NCBI GenBank assembly: GCA_017429265.1
Contig: JAFRPG010000071.1
Location: forward strand, 1-64,000
DNA: 64,000 nucleotides
Source: Clostridia bacterium
GTDB lineage: Bacteria > Bacillota > Clostridia > Christensenellales > Aristaeellaceae
Direction of reading: 5' to 3'
Position 1 is the stretch's first letter. Every line of letters begins with the position of its first letter. A program made the translations under genes and the position numbers. This document shows positions 24,022 through 32,747 of this stretch, in pieces. Under the pieces are notes generated by a model. That model did not search any database. It was given only the letters and a program-made list of their open reading frames with translations, and was not told the origin of the DNA.

Positions 24022-26439
24022 ATGACAGACGTTCGATCGCTGCTGCGGAGCGGCACCGTCTACCTCGACGGCGGCATGGGCACCCTGCTGCAGAAGCGCG
24101 GCATGAAGGCCGGAGAGGCGCCGGAGCGCTGGGGACTGACCCACCGGGACATCATCCGCTCGATCCACCGGGCGTATTTTGACGCGGGCAGCCACATCGT
24201 GATGGCCAACACCTTCGGCGTGAACCCGGTCCGCTATGACGCACAGACCCTGGAGCTCATGGTCCGCACGGCGGTGGAGGACGCAAAGGAAGCCCGCCGT
24301 GAGAGCGGCGCGCCGCAGGAGAAGTTCGTCGCCCTCGACCTCGGTCCGACGGGGCAGCTGCTCAAGCCCTTCGGACCGCTGGGTTTTGAGGAGGCGGTGG
24401 CGGCCTTCGCACAGACGGTGCGCCTCGGCGCCGCGGCGGGCGTGGACTGCGTCGCGATCGAGACGATGAACGACAGCCAGGAGACCCGCGCGGCTCTGCT
24501 GGCGGTGAAGGAGAACTGCGATCTGCCCGTCCTGGTCTGCAACGCCTACGGTTCCGACGGCAAGCTGATGAGCGGCTCAACGCCGGAGGCCGTCGTGGCG
24601 ATGATGGAGGGCCTCGGGGCGGATGCCGTCGGCATTAACTGCTCCTACGGGCCGGAGACCATGGCGCCCGTGGTGCTGCGTTACCTGGCCTGTGCCTCCG
24701 TGCCGGTCATCTGCAAACCCAACGCCGGCCTGCCCGCGGTGGTGGCGGGGGAGACAGTGTATGACGTGGACGAGGCTTCCTTCGCAGCGTCCATGCGGAA
24801 GCTGGCCGAGGCCGGCGTGCGCGTGCTCGGCGGCTGCTGCGGCACGACGCCGGATTATATCGCCGCGCTGACCCGGGCAACGCGGGACGTGGAGGCGAAA
24901 CCCGTCGAGCCGAAGCGTGCGGCCGTCATCGCCTCGCGCAGCCATGCCCTGACCCTCAGCGAGCGCCCCGTCATGATCGGGGAGCGCATCAATCCGACGG
25001 GCAAGAAACGCTTCCGCCAGGCGCTCGCGGAGAGTGACATGGGCTACATCCTGGCGGAGGGGATCGCCCAGGAGGAGCGGGGGGCCGACGCGCTGGATGT
25101 GAATGTCGGCGCGCCCGGCATCGATGAAAAGGCCATGCTGCCCCGCGTCACGGAGGAACTGCAGGCGGTCACCGATCTGCCGCTCCAGCTGGACACGGCG
25201 GACCCTGCGGCCATGGAAGCCGCCCTCCGCGTGTACAACGGCAAGGCGATGATCAACTCCGTCAACGGCAGCGAGGCCTCCATGGCGGCTGTATTCCCGC
25301 TGATCAAGAAGTACGGCGGCGTCGCCGTGGCCCTCACCCTTAACGAGAAGGGGATCCCGGAGACCGCGGAGGGCCGGCTGGCCATCGCGGAGCGGATCCT
25401 GGCCCGGGCGGAGGCGGAAGGCATCAGCCGCCGCGACCTTGTCTTCGACCCCCTGACGATGACCGTCAGCGCGGACCGGAGGGCGGCGCGCGTAACGCTG
25501 GAGGCCCTGCGGCTGATCCGGGAGAAAACCGGCTGCGGCACGGTGCTCGGCGTGTCCAACGTGTCCTTCGGCCTGCCGGCGCGGGAGGTCATCGGGAGCG
25601 CCTTCCTGACCATGGCCCTGGAGCGCGGGCTGTCGGCGGCGATCATGAACCCGAAGTCCGACGCCATGCTCGGCGCGTTCCGGAGTTTCCTCACCCTGAA
25701 CGGGATGGACGCGAACTGCGCGGATTACATCGCCTTCGCGTCGGCGCTGCCGCAGACGCAGCCCGCAGCGGCTCCGGCAGCATCCGCACAGCCGAAGGAG
25801 GTGCCCGGCGGCAAGGGCCTGCGATACGCGGTGACGAAGGGCCTGTGCGCCGACGCGGCACGCTTTGCTTCAGAAGCGCTGGACCGGGGACGGGAAGCGC
25901 TCGCCCTTGTGCAGGAGGAGATCATTCCGGCCCTGGACGACGTGGGCCGCGGCTTTGAGGCGAAGACGCTCTTCCTGCCGCAGCTGATGATGAGCGCCGA
26001 GGCAGCCGAGGCGGCTTTCCGCGAGGTCAAGGCACGGGCGTCCGCCGCATCGGCGATGAAGCGCTGTGCCGTGGTGCTGGCGACCGTCAAGGGCGACGTA
26101 CACGACATCGGCAAGAACATCGTGCGCCTGCTGCTGGAAAACTACGGCTATCAGGTGACGGACCTGGGCCGCGACGTGCCGCCGGAGACGGTGCTGGAGG
26201 CGGTGATCCGCCTGCACGCACCCATCTGCGGACTCAGCGCCCTGATGACCACCACGGTCCCGGCGATGGCGGAGACGGTCGATCTGATCCACCGGGAGGC
26301 TCCCTGGTGCAAGGTCATGGTCGGCGGCGCCGTGCTGACCGAAGCCTTCGCGGCGGAGATCCACGCGGACGGCTACGGGCGGGACGCCATGGCGGCCGTG
26401 CGCTGCGCGGAGCGATTCGAAGCGGAGCAAAACGCTTGA
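24022..26439 (+). CDS. metH: Cobalamin-dependent methionine synthase (short form, no activation domain)
   Basis: The protein (805 residues) transfers the methyl group of 5-methyl-THF to homocysteine through methylcobalamin. Residues 1-300 are the homocysteine-binding TIM barrel, with the zinc ligands in GINCSYGPE near 210 and GGCCGTTPDYI near 275. Residues 310-580 are the pterin-binding domain (ERPVMIGERINPTGKKRF, then ADALDVNVGAPGID). Residues 610-800 are the cap plus B12-binding domain, with the cobalt-ligand motif DVHDIGKNIV near 694. It ends right after the B12 domain, like the Thermotoga enzyme. The start is the ATG at 24022; its ribosome binding site (AAAGGACAG) is modest. Confidence 0.96.
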   Translation: MTDVRSLLRSGTVYLDGGMGTLLQKRGMKAGEAPERWGLTHRDIIRSIHRAYFDAGSHIVMANTFGVNPVRYDAQTLELMVRTAVEDAKEARRESGAPQEKFVALDLGPTGQLLKPFGPLGFEEAVAAFAQTVRLGAAAGVDCVAIETMNDSQETRAALLAVKENCDLPVLVCNAYGSDGKLMSGSTPEAVVAMMEGLGADAVGINCSYGPETMAPVVLRYLACASVPVICKPNAGLPAVVAGETVYDVDEASFAASMRKLAEAGVRVLGGCCGTTPDYIAALTRATRDVEAKPVEPKRAAVIASRSHALTLSERPVMIGERINPTGKKRFRQALAESDMGYILAEGIAQEERGADALDVNVGAPGIDEKAMLPRVTEELQAVTDLPLQLDTADPAAMEAALRVYNGKAMINSVNGSEASMAAVFPLIKKYGGVAVALTLNEKGIPETAEGRLAIAERILARAEAEGISRRDLVFDPLTMTVSADRRAARVTLEALRLIREKTGCGTVLGVSNVSFGLPAREVIGSAFLTMALERGLSAAIMNPKSDAMLGAFRSFLTLNGMDANCADYIAFASALPQTQPAAAPAASAQPKEVPGGKGLRYAVTKGLCADAARFASEALDRGREALALVQEEIIPALDDVGRGFEAKTLFLPQLMMSAEAAEAAFREVKARASAASAMKRCAVVLATVKGDVHDIGKNIVRLLLENYGYQVTDLGRDVPPETVLEAVIRLHAPICGLSALMTTTVPAMAETVDLIHREAPWCKVMVGGAVLTEAFAAEIHADGYGRDAMAAVRCAERFEAEQNA

Positions 26440-26464
26440 CAACTGATTCCCGATCGCCTATCAT
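26436..26464 (+). promoter_or_regulatory. Promoter of the ACT-domain gene
   Basis: TTGACA (26436-26441) overlaps the metH stop, and TATCAT (26459-26464) follows after 17 bp. The ACT gene can therefore be expressed apart from the met operon. Confidence 0.75.
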
Positions 26465-26498
26465 GGCGGGGTAAGCCACAGAAATGAGGGAGCATCCC

Positions 26499-26771
26499 AT
26501 GACCAAAGCACTGATTTCCGTCACCGGCCTCGACGCCACCGGCATCATCGCCCGCGTCGCCACCAAACTCAGCGAGCTGAACATCAACATCCTCGATATC
26601 ACCCAGACCATCCTCAGCGGCTACTTCACGATGATGATGGTGGTGGACCTGGACGGCGCGCATCTGCCCTTTGAGGAGATCGACCGTGCCCTCCAGCCCG
26701 TGCGCGACGAACTGCAGATGACGATCCACATGCAGCGGATGGACATCTTCGACGCGATGCACAGGATCTGA
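26499..26771 (+). CDS. ACT-domain regulatory protein (UPF0237 family)
   Basis: The protein (90 residues) is a single ACT domain of the UPF0237/GcvR-like type: ALISVTGLDATGIIARVATKLSELNINILDITQTILSGYFTMMMVVD. Such proteins bind amino acids or other small ligands as dimers and act as sensors; the ligand here is unknown. It lies 59 bases after metH, with its own consensus promoter and terminator. Confidence 0.9.
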   Translation: MTKALISVTGLDATGIIARVATKLSELNINILDITQTILSGYFTMMMVVDLDGAHLPFEEIDRALQPVRDELQMTIHMQRMDIFDAMHRI

Positions 26772-26786
26772 AACCCGGCCATACGA

Positions 26787-26817
26787 AAAGCGGAGCCCTT
26801 TGCGGACTCCGTTTTTG
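26787..26817. terminator. Terminator after the ACT-domain gene
   Basis: CGGAG...CTCCG with further internal pairs is followed by GTTTTT on the plus strand. An AAAA run precedes it, so it may also serve the converging binding-protein gene. Confidence 0.7.
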
Positions 26818-26831
26818 CATGCAAGGCTGTC

Positions 26832-27875
26832 TTATCTCAGGGGCACATAGCCGGCCTGGGCGATCGTGGCCTGGCCTTCGTCGGAGATCAGCCACTGCGC
26901 GAAGGCGGCGGCAGTCTCGTTGCCCTCGGCGTAGACGGCGTAGTAGTTTACGGTGAAGGGGTAGGCGCCGGACTGCAGGTTCTCGTCGGTCGGCTCGATG
27001 CCGTCGACCGCCAGCACCTTCACACTGCCGGAGCGGTACAGGCCGTTGACGTAGTACAGGTAGGAGTAGCCGAGGGCCGTGGGCGCGTTGTCGTAGTTGC
27101 CGACCTGGTGGATCAGGTCATCCATGCCCATGGAGATGTAGTTCTCCTGCGCCGCGACCAGCTGGAAGCCGTCCATCACCAGCTCTTCCATGGCGGTCTG
27201 GCTGCCGGAGCCGTGGGGACGCTGGTAGGCGTCGATGGTCAGCCCCTCCGGGCCGCCCACCTCGCTCCACAGGTGGATCGCGCCACCGTAGATTCCGCGG
27301 ATCTGGTCGGCGGTGAGGGTGTTCACGGGGTTGTCGGCGTTGACCAGGAAGACAAAGGCGTCGCAGCAGATCGGGACCATCACGAGTTTGACGCCCGCTT
27401 CCTCGGCGGCCTTGCGCTCGTCGGCGTTGGGAGCGGTGCCGACCACCAGGTCGACGGGGTGGGTGTCGTCCATCATGATGCCCCTGGAGGCGATGGTGAC
27501 CATCGGGTTGGGCTTGCCCTGGGTCAGACGGTCATAGGCGTAGGGCGTGGTGGAGAAGTTGACGAAGCCGTTCAGATCCTCCTCGGCCAGGTCCAGCCAC
27601 TGGCGCGCCCACTCCATGGCCATGGGCACGCAGACCGTGGAGCCGTCGATCGATGGGTAGGTGGCCCACTGCCCGATATAGAGGCCTTCGCTGTGCTCGA
27701 GCGGCATGAGGCCGCCCAGACGGAACGCGCTCGTGTCCTCCACGATGCGGACCCAGTCCTCCCCGCGCTCCAGCGACTGGTTGATCTGCTTCCAGGATGC
27801 AGACTCCGCCCCGGCCAGGCCGAGAGGGAGACAAAGGGTCAGCGCAAGCAGGGCGCAGAGAATGTTCTTTTTCAT
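26832..27875 (-). CDS. PstS-like periplasmic-type substrate-binding protein (orphan)
   Basis: The protein (347 residues) has an export signal (NILCALLALTLCLPLGLAGAESA) and a PBP-II fold. DGSTVCVPMAMEWARQWLDL near 76-95 and PICCDAFVFLVNADNPVNTLTADQIRGIYGGAIHLWSEVGG near 167-207 match PstS/phosphate-type binding proteins, and HGSGSQTAMEELVM near 220 would form the anion-binding loop. The C-terminus (YPFTVNYYAVYAEGN, AQWLISDEGQATIAQAGYVPL) is also typical. There is no lipobox. No PstC, PstA or PstB gene is nearby. Phosphate itself or another oxyanion are both possible. It follows the LRR/SH3 genes by 57 bases on the same strand. Confidence 0.82.
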   Translation of the reverse strand: MKKNILCALLALTLCLPLGLAGAESASWKQINQSLERGEDWVRIVEDTSAFRLGGLMPLEHSEGLYIGQWATYPSIDGSTVCVPMAMEWARQWLDLAEEDLNGFVNFSTTPYAYDRLTQGKPNPMVTIASRGIMMDDTHPVDLVVGTAPNADERKAAEEAGVKLVMVPICCDAFVFLVNADNPVNTLTADQIRGIYGGAIHLWSEVGGPEGLTIDAYQRPHGSGSQTAMEELVMDGFQLVAAQENYISMGMDDLIHQVGNYDNAPTALGYSYLYYVNGLYRSGSVKVLAVDGIEPTDENLQSGAYPFTVNYYAVYAEGNETAAAFAQWLISDEGQATIAQAGYVPLR

Positions 27876-27931
27876 GGTGATTCCTCCGTTTCTATTGATT
27901 CATCGGCCTGATCAGGGCCGGATGTACCGGT

Positions 27932-29983
27932 TTACGGGGTATGCCCTTCGGGATAAACGACACAGACGGATTCGTCTCGGACCCAGCCGTCGCCGCGGAT
28001 CGTACGCACCAGCGACCAGCCGTCCCGCCGCTCCAGAACGATGGCCTGAACGCCGTCGTAGACATGGCCGGTTTCCGCTCCGTCCGGCGCATCGCGGAAA
28101 CGGATGGCCTCTCCGGACGGGGACGACAGGAGCGCCAGCGTGCGGGCATCATCGCCGGAGCGCAGGAGGATGACATCCTTCAGGTCGAGATCCTTCCAGT
28201 CCGTATACCAGTAGCCGCTCTCCTCATCGCAGGCAGGGACGGATACGGATACCTGGCCGGCCGACACGCGCACATCGGAGAACCGCTCGCCTGTCTCCCG
28301 GACGACGGCCGATGAATAGTTGAACAGCTTCGCGGCGTCGATGGCCTGAGCCAGGCTGCCGACGGGGATCCAGCCGGATTTCCAGCCCGAGCCGTAGACG
28401 ACACTCACATTTGCGGCGCCGTCCCGGATCTCCTCCACGCGGACGGTCGTTCCCACCGGAAGCTCCCGGCTGGCTTGAGTACAGGAGGATGAGGTATAGA
28501 GCGTCTCGCTGCCCTCTCCGGCGGGATTGTCCACCCAGGCATAGTACCAGCGGAAGCCGGCGCGGTTCGCATCGGGAACGGTTTCAACCGATACGCCGTT
28601 GTCGCCGTTGTAGAAGGTGAAGTCCGCCTGCTCGGCATAACCGCCGAAAGCGGCGCTGAGTCCGGGCGGAAGGGAGAGGCGTTCCAGACTGACGCAGTCG
28701 TAGAAGGCTTTTTCGCCCAGCTCGGTCACAGTCAAGGGGACGGTCAGGCTCTGCAGGCGTCCGCAGCCGTCGAAAGCGTAGTCTTCGATGCGCCTGAGGC
28801 CGATGGGGAGGGAGATCGTCTTCAGCGGGAGATTCATTTCGTCGTCGCTGAAGGCGCCGCGCCGGATCGTCTCGACCCCGGCGGGGACATCGTAGTGGGT
28901 GTCCTTCCGCCCGTTGGGATAGCTGATCAGGGTTTTGCCGTCGGCGGAGAACAGGACCCCGTCGCGCGAGGAATAGCGCGGATTCCCTTCCTCCGCCGCG
29001 TACTCGTTTACCGTGGTATAATCACCGACGGGCAAATCGCACACGCAGTCCTTCGTGAAGACCATGCGCAGGATATCTGTGCCATAGAAAGGGTTATCAC
29101 AGGATTCCAGCGCAGCCGGCAGGCGCAGCTCCGTGACGGTTCCCGAGACGAACGCCTCGGCATTGATGATGCGCAGCCTGTCCGGGAGGCTCACCTGCCA
29201 GACCGTGCCGTACGCTTCGCCGAAGGACGAGAAATCGATGCTCCGCGCCGAGACATCGCCCGGACGGATATCGGTATGCTGCACGTAGAACCATTCGCCG
29301 TCATCCTCGTCGCCGCTGTCGCCGGGGATGAAGTGCTCGCCGCCCATCATGCAGTTCCCGAGAACGGTCACGCGGCTGTCGAAGCGGATCGACGTGCCTT
29401 CGCGGAACATGACCGGGATCTCCTCCAGGGCGTCCGGATCGGTGAACAGCCAGGCGATCTGCCCGTCCACCTCGGTCTCCACATACATCGAGCCGGACAT
29501 GGCGAACATGGCGATGACGGTCTCGCCCTTCCGGAGCGTGCGGACGGACGGCCGGCCGCTGCCGGGACTCACGGACGCGCCGGTATCCCGGGTGACCCGG
29601 CAGAGGATGCGCAGGATGTCGAGATCGATGCGCTCGTCCATCCCGAACAGATCCGGATCGACCCGGAGCCATCCGCAGCGGACCTCGTCATCCGCCGTAT
29701 ATTCCACCATGGCCCAGCGCTGGCTCTGCAATGTGCCGCGGAGCGTGACGGGCGTTTCTTCCCGCACGGTGACCTCCGCTAACGGATCGCGCCACGCGCC
29801 GTCAAACGGAGCACCCAGGACGGGAAGCACGGTGCCGTCCTCCACGCACAGGAAAGCCGGGTCGGCGGCGAAATCGCGCAGTTCCGTCTGCCAGCGCCAA
29901 TCGGTGATATCGATCGCCGAGGCCGCAGCCGGGAGGAGGCACAGGACAGCCAGCAGACAGAGCCGGAGACAGTGCTTTCTCAT
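27932..29983 (-). CDS. Secreted SH3-like / BspA-type leucine-rich-repeat protein (copy 1)
   Basis: The protein (683 residues) has a signal peptide (LRLCLLAVLCLLPAAASAID). Two SH3-like beta modules follow (around 55-90 and 115-160, e.g. GKGETVIAMF-type loops and VDGQIAWLFTD). LRR_5/BspA-type repeats occupy about 235-480 (LRIINAEAFVSGTVTELRLPAAL, LRRIEDYAFDGCGRLQSLTVPLTVTELGEKAFYDCVSLERLSLPPGL). At least two more SH3-like modules end the protein (GTTVRVEEIRDGAANV, FRDAPDGAETGHVYDG...DGWSLV...GDGWVRDESV). Such proteins are surface or secreted binding proteins in gut Clostridia. The start with GGAAGGGG upstream is preferred. Its neighbour is a diverged tandem copy. Confidence 0.85.
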   Translation of the reverse strand: MRKHCLRLCLLAVLCLLPAAASAIDITDWRWQTELRDFAADPAFLCVEDGTVLPVLGAPFDGAWRDPLAEVTVREETPVTLRGTLQSQRWAMVEYTADDEVRCGWLRVDPDLFGMDERIDLDILRILCRVTRDTGASVSPGSGRPSVRTLRKGETVIAMFAMSGSMYVETEVDGQIAWLFTDPDALEEIPVMFREGTSIRFDSRVTVLGNCMMGGEHFIPGDSGDEDDGEWFYVQHTDIRPGDVSARSIDFSSFGEAYGTVWQVSLPDRLRIINAEAFVSGTVTELRLPAALESCDNPFYGTDILRMVFTKDCVCDLPVGDYTTVNEYAAEEGNPRYSSRDGVLFSADGKTLISYPNGRKDTHYDVPAGVETIRRGAFSDDEMNLPLKTISLPIGLRRIEDYAFDGCGRLQSLTVPLTVTELGEKAFYDCVSLERLSLPPGLSAAFGGYAEQADFTFYNGDNGVSVETVPDANRAGFRWYYAWVDNPAGEGSETLYTSSSCTQASRELPVGTTVRVEEIRDGAANVSVVYGSGWKSGWIPVGSLAQAIDAAKLFNYSSAVVRETGERFSDVRVSAGQVSVSVPACDEESGYWYTDWKDLDLKDVILLRSGDDARTLALLSSPSGEAIRFRDAPDGAETGHVYDGVQAIVLERRDGWSLVRTIRGDGWVRDESVCVVYPEGHTP
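28665..29000 (-). repeat. Near-identical block shared by the tandem LRR/SH3 genes (unit 1)
   Basis: This stretch is nearly identical to the block at 30735-31075 and encodes the central LRR segment (YSSRDGVLFSADGKTLISY ... LERLSLPPGLS). Outside it, the two genes differ much more. Confidence 0.8.
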
Positions 29984-30003
29984 GGGATCCCCTTCCTTCC
30001 GCA

Positions 30004-32052
30004 TCATTCCTCTGCCTCAGGGAGCGCGATCCAGACATGCTCCTCGCGCACCCATCCCTGCAGGCGGAGCGTCTTCACCAGCGCCCAGCCGTCACGCCGC
30101 TCCAGCACGACGGCCTGGTCGAGCTCGTAGGTGTGCCCGGTTTCCGCCCCGTCCGGCGCATCGTAGAAGCGGATCGCCGGGCTGTCCGCCGTCGCGCAGA
30201 GCATGGCCAGAGTGCGGCTGTCATGGCCGGCGCGCAGAAGCACGAAATCTTCCCGCGGGCAGTTTTCCGTGACGTATACAATGTCGTCGCCGTCCCACGC
30301 ATAGTCGAGGAGCAGCCGGACCTGTCCGCCTGTGATCTCCGCATCGTATTCATTGAGGAGACGGCCCGTGGAGATCTGACGGAAGCCGGATACGTGGAAG
30401 AGAGAACCTCCGGTCATCTGGAGAAGACGGTCTGCCGGGATCCAGAATTCCGCAGACTCCGGTCTGTCAACGTCCCTGATCAGGAATGCTCCGCCGCTGA
30501 TACGCTTCACCAGGACCTCTGTGCCGACGGGGTATTCGGTCGCGGCTTGCGTGCATGCCGCGTCACTGTACACCGGGACCGTTCCTTCTCCCGCGGGGTC
30601 GTCAACACGGGCGAAGAACTCGCTGAATCCGGTTTTCCGGTCCGGGGCGGAATCCGCCGTTGACCCGTTGTCGCCGTTGTAGAAGGTGAAGTCTGCCTGC
30701 TCCGAAGGGCCGACCGGTGTCTCGCCTGGGCTGAGCCCGGGCGGCAGGGAGAGCCGCTCCAGACTCACGCAGTAATAGAAGGCTTTTTCGCCCAGTTCGG
30801 TCACCGTCAGGGGGACGGTCAGGCTCTGCAGGCGCCCGCAGCCCGTGAAGGCGTAGTCTTCGATGCGCCTGAGGCCGATGGGGAGGGAGATCGATTTCAG
30901 CGGGAGATGATCAGAGAGATCGTTGCTGAAGGCGTAGCGCGCGATGACCTCCACGCCTGCGGGCACGTCGTAGTGCAGGGCCTTGCAGCCTGAAGGATAG
31001 CTGATCAGGGTTTTGCCGTCGGCGGAGAACAGGACGCCGTCGCGGGAGGAATAGCGCGGATTGCCCTCCTCCACCTCGTAAGCGCCCACGGTCGAGTACT
31101 CGCCGGACGGAAGATCGCCCGTATAGGCCGCCGGGATCAGCATGCGGCCGATGTCGGTACTGTAGAAAGTATCGATGTCGGCCGATTCCAGGGAAGCGGG
31201 GATGCGGAACTCATCGAGACTCCCGAAGACGAACGCTTCTGTTCCGAGCATCCTCAGCGTGTCCGGGAGTTCGATGTGCCGGATCGTAACACCGCACTCC
31301 TCCGCGCTGTCGTACAGATCAAACCCCGTCGCGGCGATGTCACCCGGGTGAACAAAGGTTCTTTTCAGGAAACGAAAGCTTCCGCTCTCCGGATCGAGGA
31401 TATCCTCAAAGGTGCTCATGCCGCCGATGACGGTGACGCCCTCCGAGTAGCGCAGCGTGTCGCCGTCAATGGACACCGTGGGGATCTCTTCCAGCGCACC
31501 CGGGTCCGTGAAGAGCCAGGCGGGCAGACCGTCCACCTGTGTCTCCACGCAGAGCCATCCCTTCAGGTAGAGCGTGGCGATCACCGTGCTGCCCTCCTTC
31601 AGCACCGTCACGATGCGGCGGTCGCCCTGAGGACTGTCGGTGGCCGGTATGTCGCGCGTGACCCTGCACGGGACGCGGTTGATGTCAAGATCCCGCAGAT
31701 TCCATTCCTGTGTCGCTTCCGGATCGATCCGGATCCATCCGATCCGCTCAACGCCCGGAGCCGCCGTATAGGCGATCATGGCCCGGCTCAGCCCCTGCAG
31801 GGTCCCGAGGATCGTGAAGGGCTGCTGCGAGGAACAGACCAGGGTCTCATCCATGCCCGGCCATGCTTCGTCATAGGGGGCGGACGTCACGGGGATCGGG
31901 GCGCTGCCGGAAAACTCGGGCACATCCACGGATGAGAGACTGAGATAACTTTGGCTTCTCCACGACCATTCCTCGTCGACGTCGATCGCGAGGACCCGGA
32001 ATGGGAGCAGGCAGACCAGCAGGATCAGCAAGAGACGCACGGGACGCTTCAT
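30004..32052 (-). CDS. Secreted SH3-like / BspA-type leucine-rich-repeat protein (copy 2)
   Basis: The protein (682 residues) has the same architecture as the downstream copy: signal peptide (LLLILLVCLLPFRVLAID), two N-terminal SH3-like modules, BspA-type LRRs around 240-480 and C-terminal SH3-like modules (GTEVLVKRISGGAFLI, RFYDAPDGAETGHTYELDQAVVLERRDGWALVKTLRLQGWVREEHV). Its stop lies just before the start of copy 1, so the two are probably one transcript. The start at 32052 has only a weak AAAGG upstream. The ligand is unknown. Confidence 0.85.
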   Translation of the reverse strand: MKRPVRLLLILLVCLLPFRVLAIDVDEEWSWRSQSYLSLSSVDVPEFSGSAPIPVTSAPYDEAWPGMDETLVCSSQQPFTILGTLQGLSRAMIAYTAAPGVERIGWIRIDPEATQEWNLRDLDINRVPCRVTRDIPATDSPQGDRRIVTVLKEGSTVIATLYLKGWLCVETQVDGLPAWLFTDPGALEEIPTVSIDGDTLRYSEGVTVIGGMSTFEDILDPESGSFRFLKRTFVHPGDIAATGFDLYDSAEECGVTIRHIELPDTLRMLGTEAFVFGSLDEFRIPASLESADIDTFYSTDIGRMLIPAAYTGDLPSGEYSTVGAYEVEEGNPRYSSRDGVLFSADGKTLISYPSGCKALHYDVPAGVEVIARYAFSNDLSDHLPLKSISLPIGLRRIEDYAFTGCGRLQSLTVPLTVTELGEKAFYYCVSLERLSLPPGLSPGETPVGPSEQADFTFYNGDNGSTADSAPDRKTGFSEFFARVDDPAGEGTVPVYSDAACTQAATEYPVGTEVLVKRISGGAFLIRDVDRPESAEFWIPADRLLQMTGGSLFHVSGFRQISTGRLLNEYDAEITGGQVRLLLDYAWDGDDIVYVTENCPREDFVLLRAGHDSRTLAMLCATADSPAIRFYDAPDGAETGHTYELDQAVVLERRDGWALVKTLRLQGWVREEHVWIALPEAEE
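30735..31075 (-). repeat. Near-identical block shared by the tandem LRR/SH3 genes (unit 2)
   Basis: This is the partner of 28665-29000. Long runs match almost base for base (for instance the stretches at 30838-30906 and 31010-31065), while the flanking coding sequence has diverged. Confidence 0.8.
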
Positions 32053-32153
32053 GGGACCACAGCCTTTCTGTCGGCAGCGTGCCGGCACTTCGTACATCCA
32101 TACAGACGGATCAGCGGAACGGTTTGTTCCCCGACAGGCGGAAAATGCCCGCC

Positions 32154-32546
32154 TCAGTTCTCATTGATGTGTTCGGTGCCATTGTGCAGCAGGATGCGCA
32201 CATGCTCATCCGCGAGGGAGTAGAACACGGTCTTGCCCATCCTGCGGCTGCGGATCAGGCAGGCCTGCTTGAGAATGCGCAGCTGGTGCGACACCGCGGA
32301 CTGGGTCATGCCGAGCAGGGTCGCGATGTCGCAGACACAGACCTCCTCCTCGAAGAGCACATAGAGGATGCGGATCCGCGTCTCGTCGCCGAAGACCTTG
32401 AACAGCTCCGCCAGGCGCGTCAGGCTGGCCTCGTCGGGCAGCAGGGCTTTCACGCGCGCGACCGCGTCCTCGTGGACATGCAGGAAGGAACAGGTCTCGA
32501 CGCCCTCCTCCAGCAGGGTTTCTACGCTGTGATTCAGTCCGGTCAA
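32154..32546 (-). CDS. ArsR/SmtB-family metal-sensing transcriptional repressor
   Basis: The protein (130 residues) has the ArsR winged helix: LAELFKVFGDETRIRILYVLFEEEVCVCDIATLLGMTQSAVSHQLRILKQACLIRSRRMGKTVFYSLAD. It carries ligands for two known sensing sites: the alpha-3 type CVCD motif near 75 (as in ELCVCDL of CadC/ArsR) and an alpha-5 type D-x-H...H-x-x-E at the C-terminus (DEHVRILLHNGTEHINE). The N-terminal C-S-F-L-H-V-H near 20 could add ligands. Zinc, cadmium or lead are plausible effectors. The start is TTG, eight bases after a GGCGGTGAT-type site. No efflux pump lies beside it. Confidence 0.88.
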   Translation of the reverse strand: MTGLNHSVETLLEEGVETCSFLHVHEDAVARVKALLPDEASLTRLAELFKVFGDETRIRILYVLFEEEVCVCDIATLLGMTQSAVSHQLRILKQACLIRSRRMGKTVFYSLADEHVRILLHNGTEHINEN

Positions 32547-32580
32547 GCGGATCACCGCCTTTCGATATACTGCTGAAGTG

Positions 32581-32609
32581 ATTATACCATAGATTCGGAT
32601 TTCTGCAAA
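32581..32609 (-). promoter_or_regulatory. Promoter of the ArsR-family gene
   Basis: On the minus strand TTTGCA (32609-32604) and TATAAT (32586-32581) are 17 bp apart. Transcription would start about 30 bases before the TTG start codon. The repressor would probably bind here, but I could not assign a clear 12-2-12 operator. Confidence 0.7.
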
Positions 32610-32664
32610 TGATCCCCGCGGGGTGAAAAATGGTATCCGGATCGGACACGGATGCGATAAACCC

Positions 32665-32692
32665 TTTACAATTGCCGCCGATCCGTTATAAT
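32665..32692 (+). promoter_or_regulatory. Promoter of the PfkB kinase operon
   Basis: TTTACA (32665-32670) and TATAAT (32687-32692) have a 16-bp spacer. It faces away from the ArsR promoter; the two -35 boxes are about 55 bp apart, so one regulator could act on both. Confidence 0.7.
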
Positions 32693-32747
32693 TCCATGTG
32701 TTAGCATCGGAAAACGGGCGAATCGACCGGTCAGGGGGGAGAGCAGG

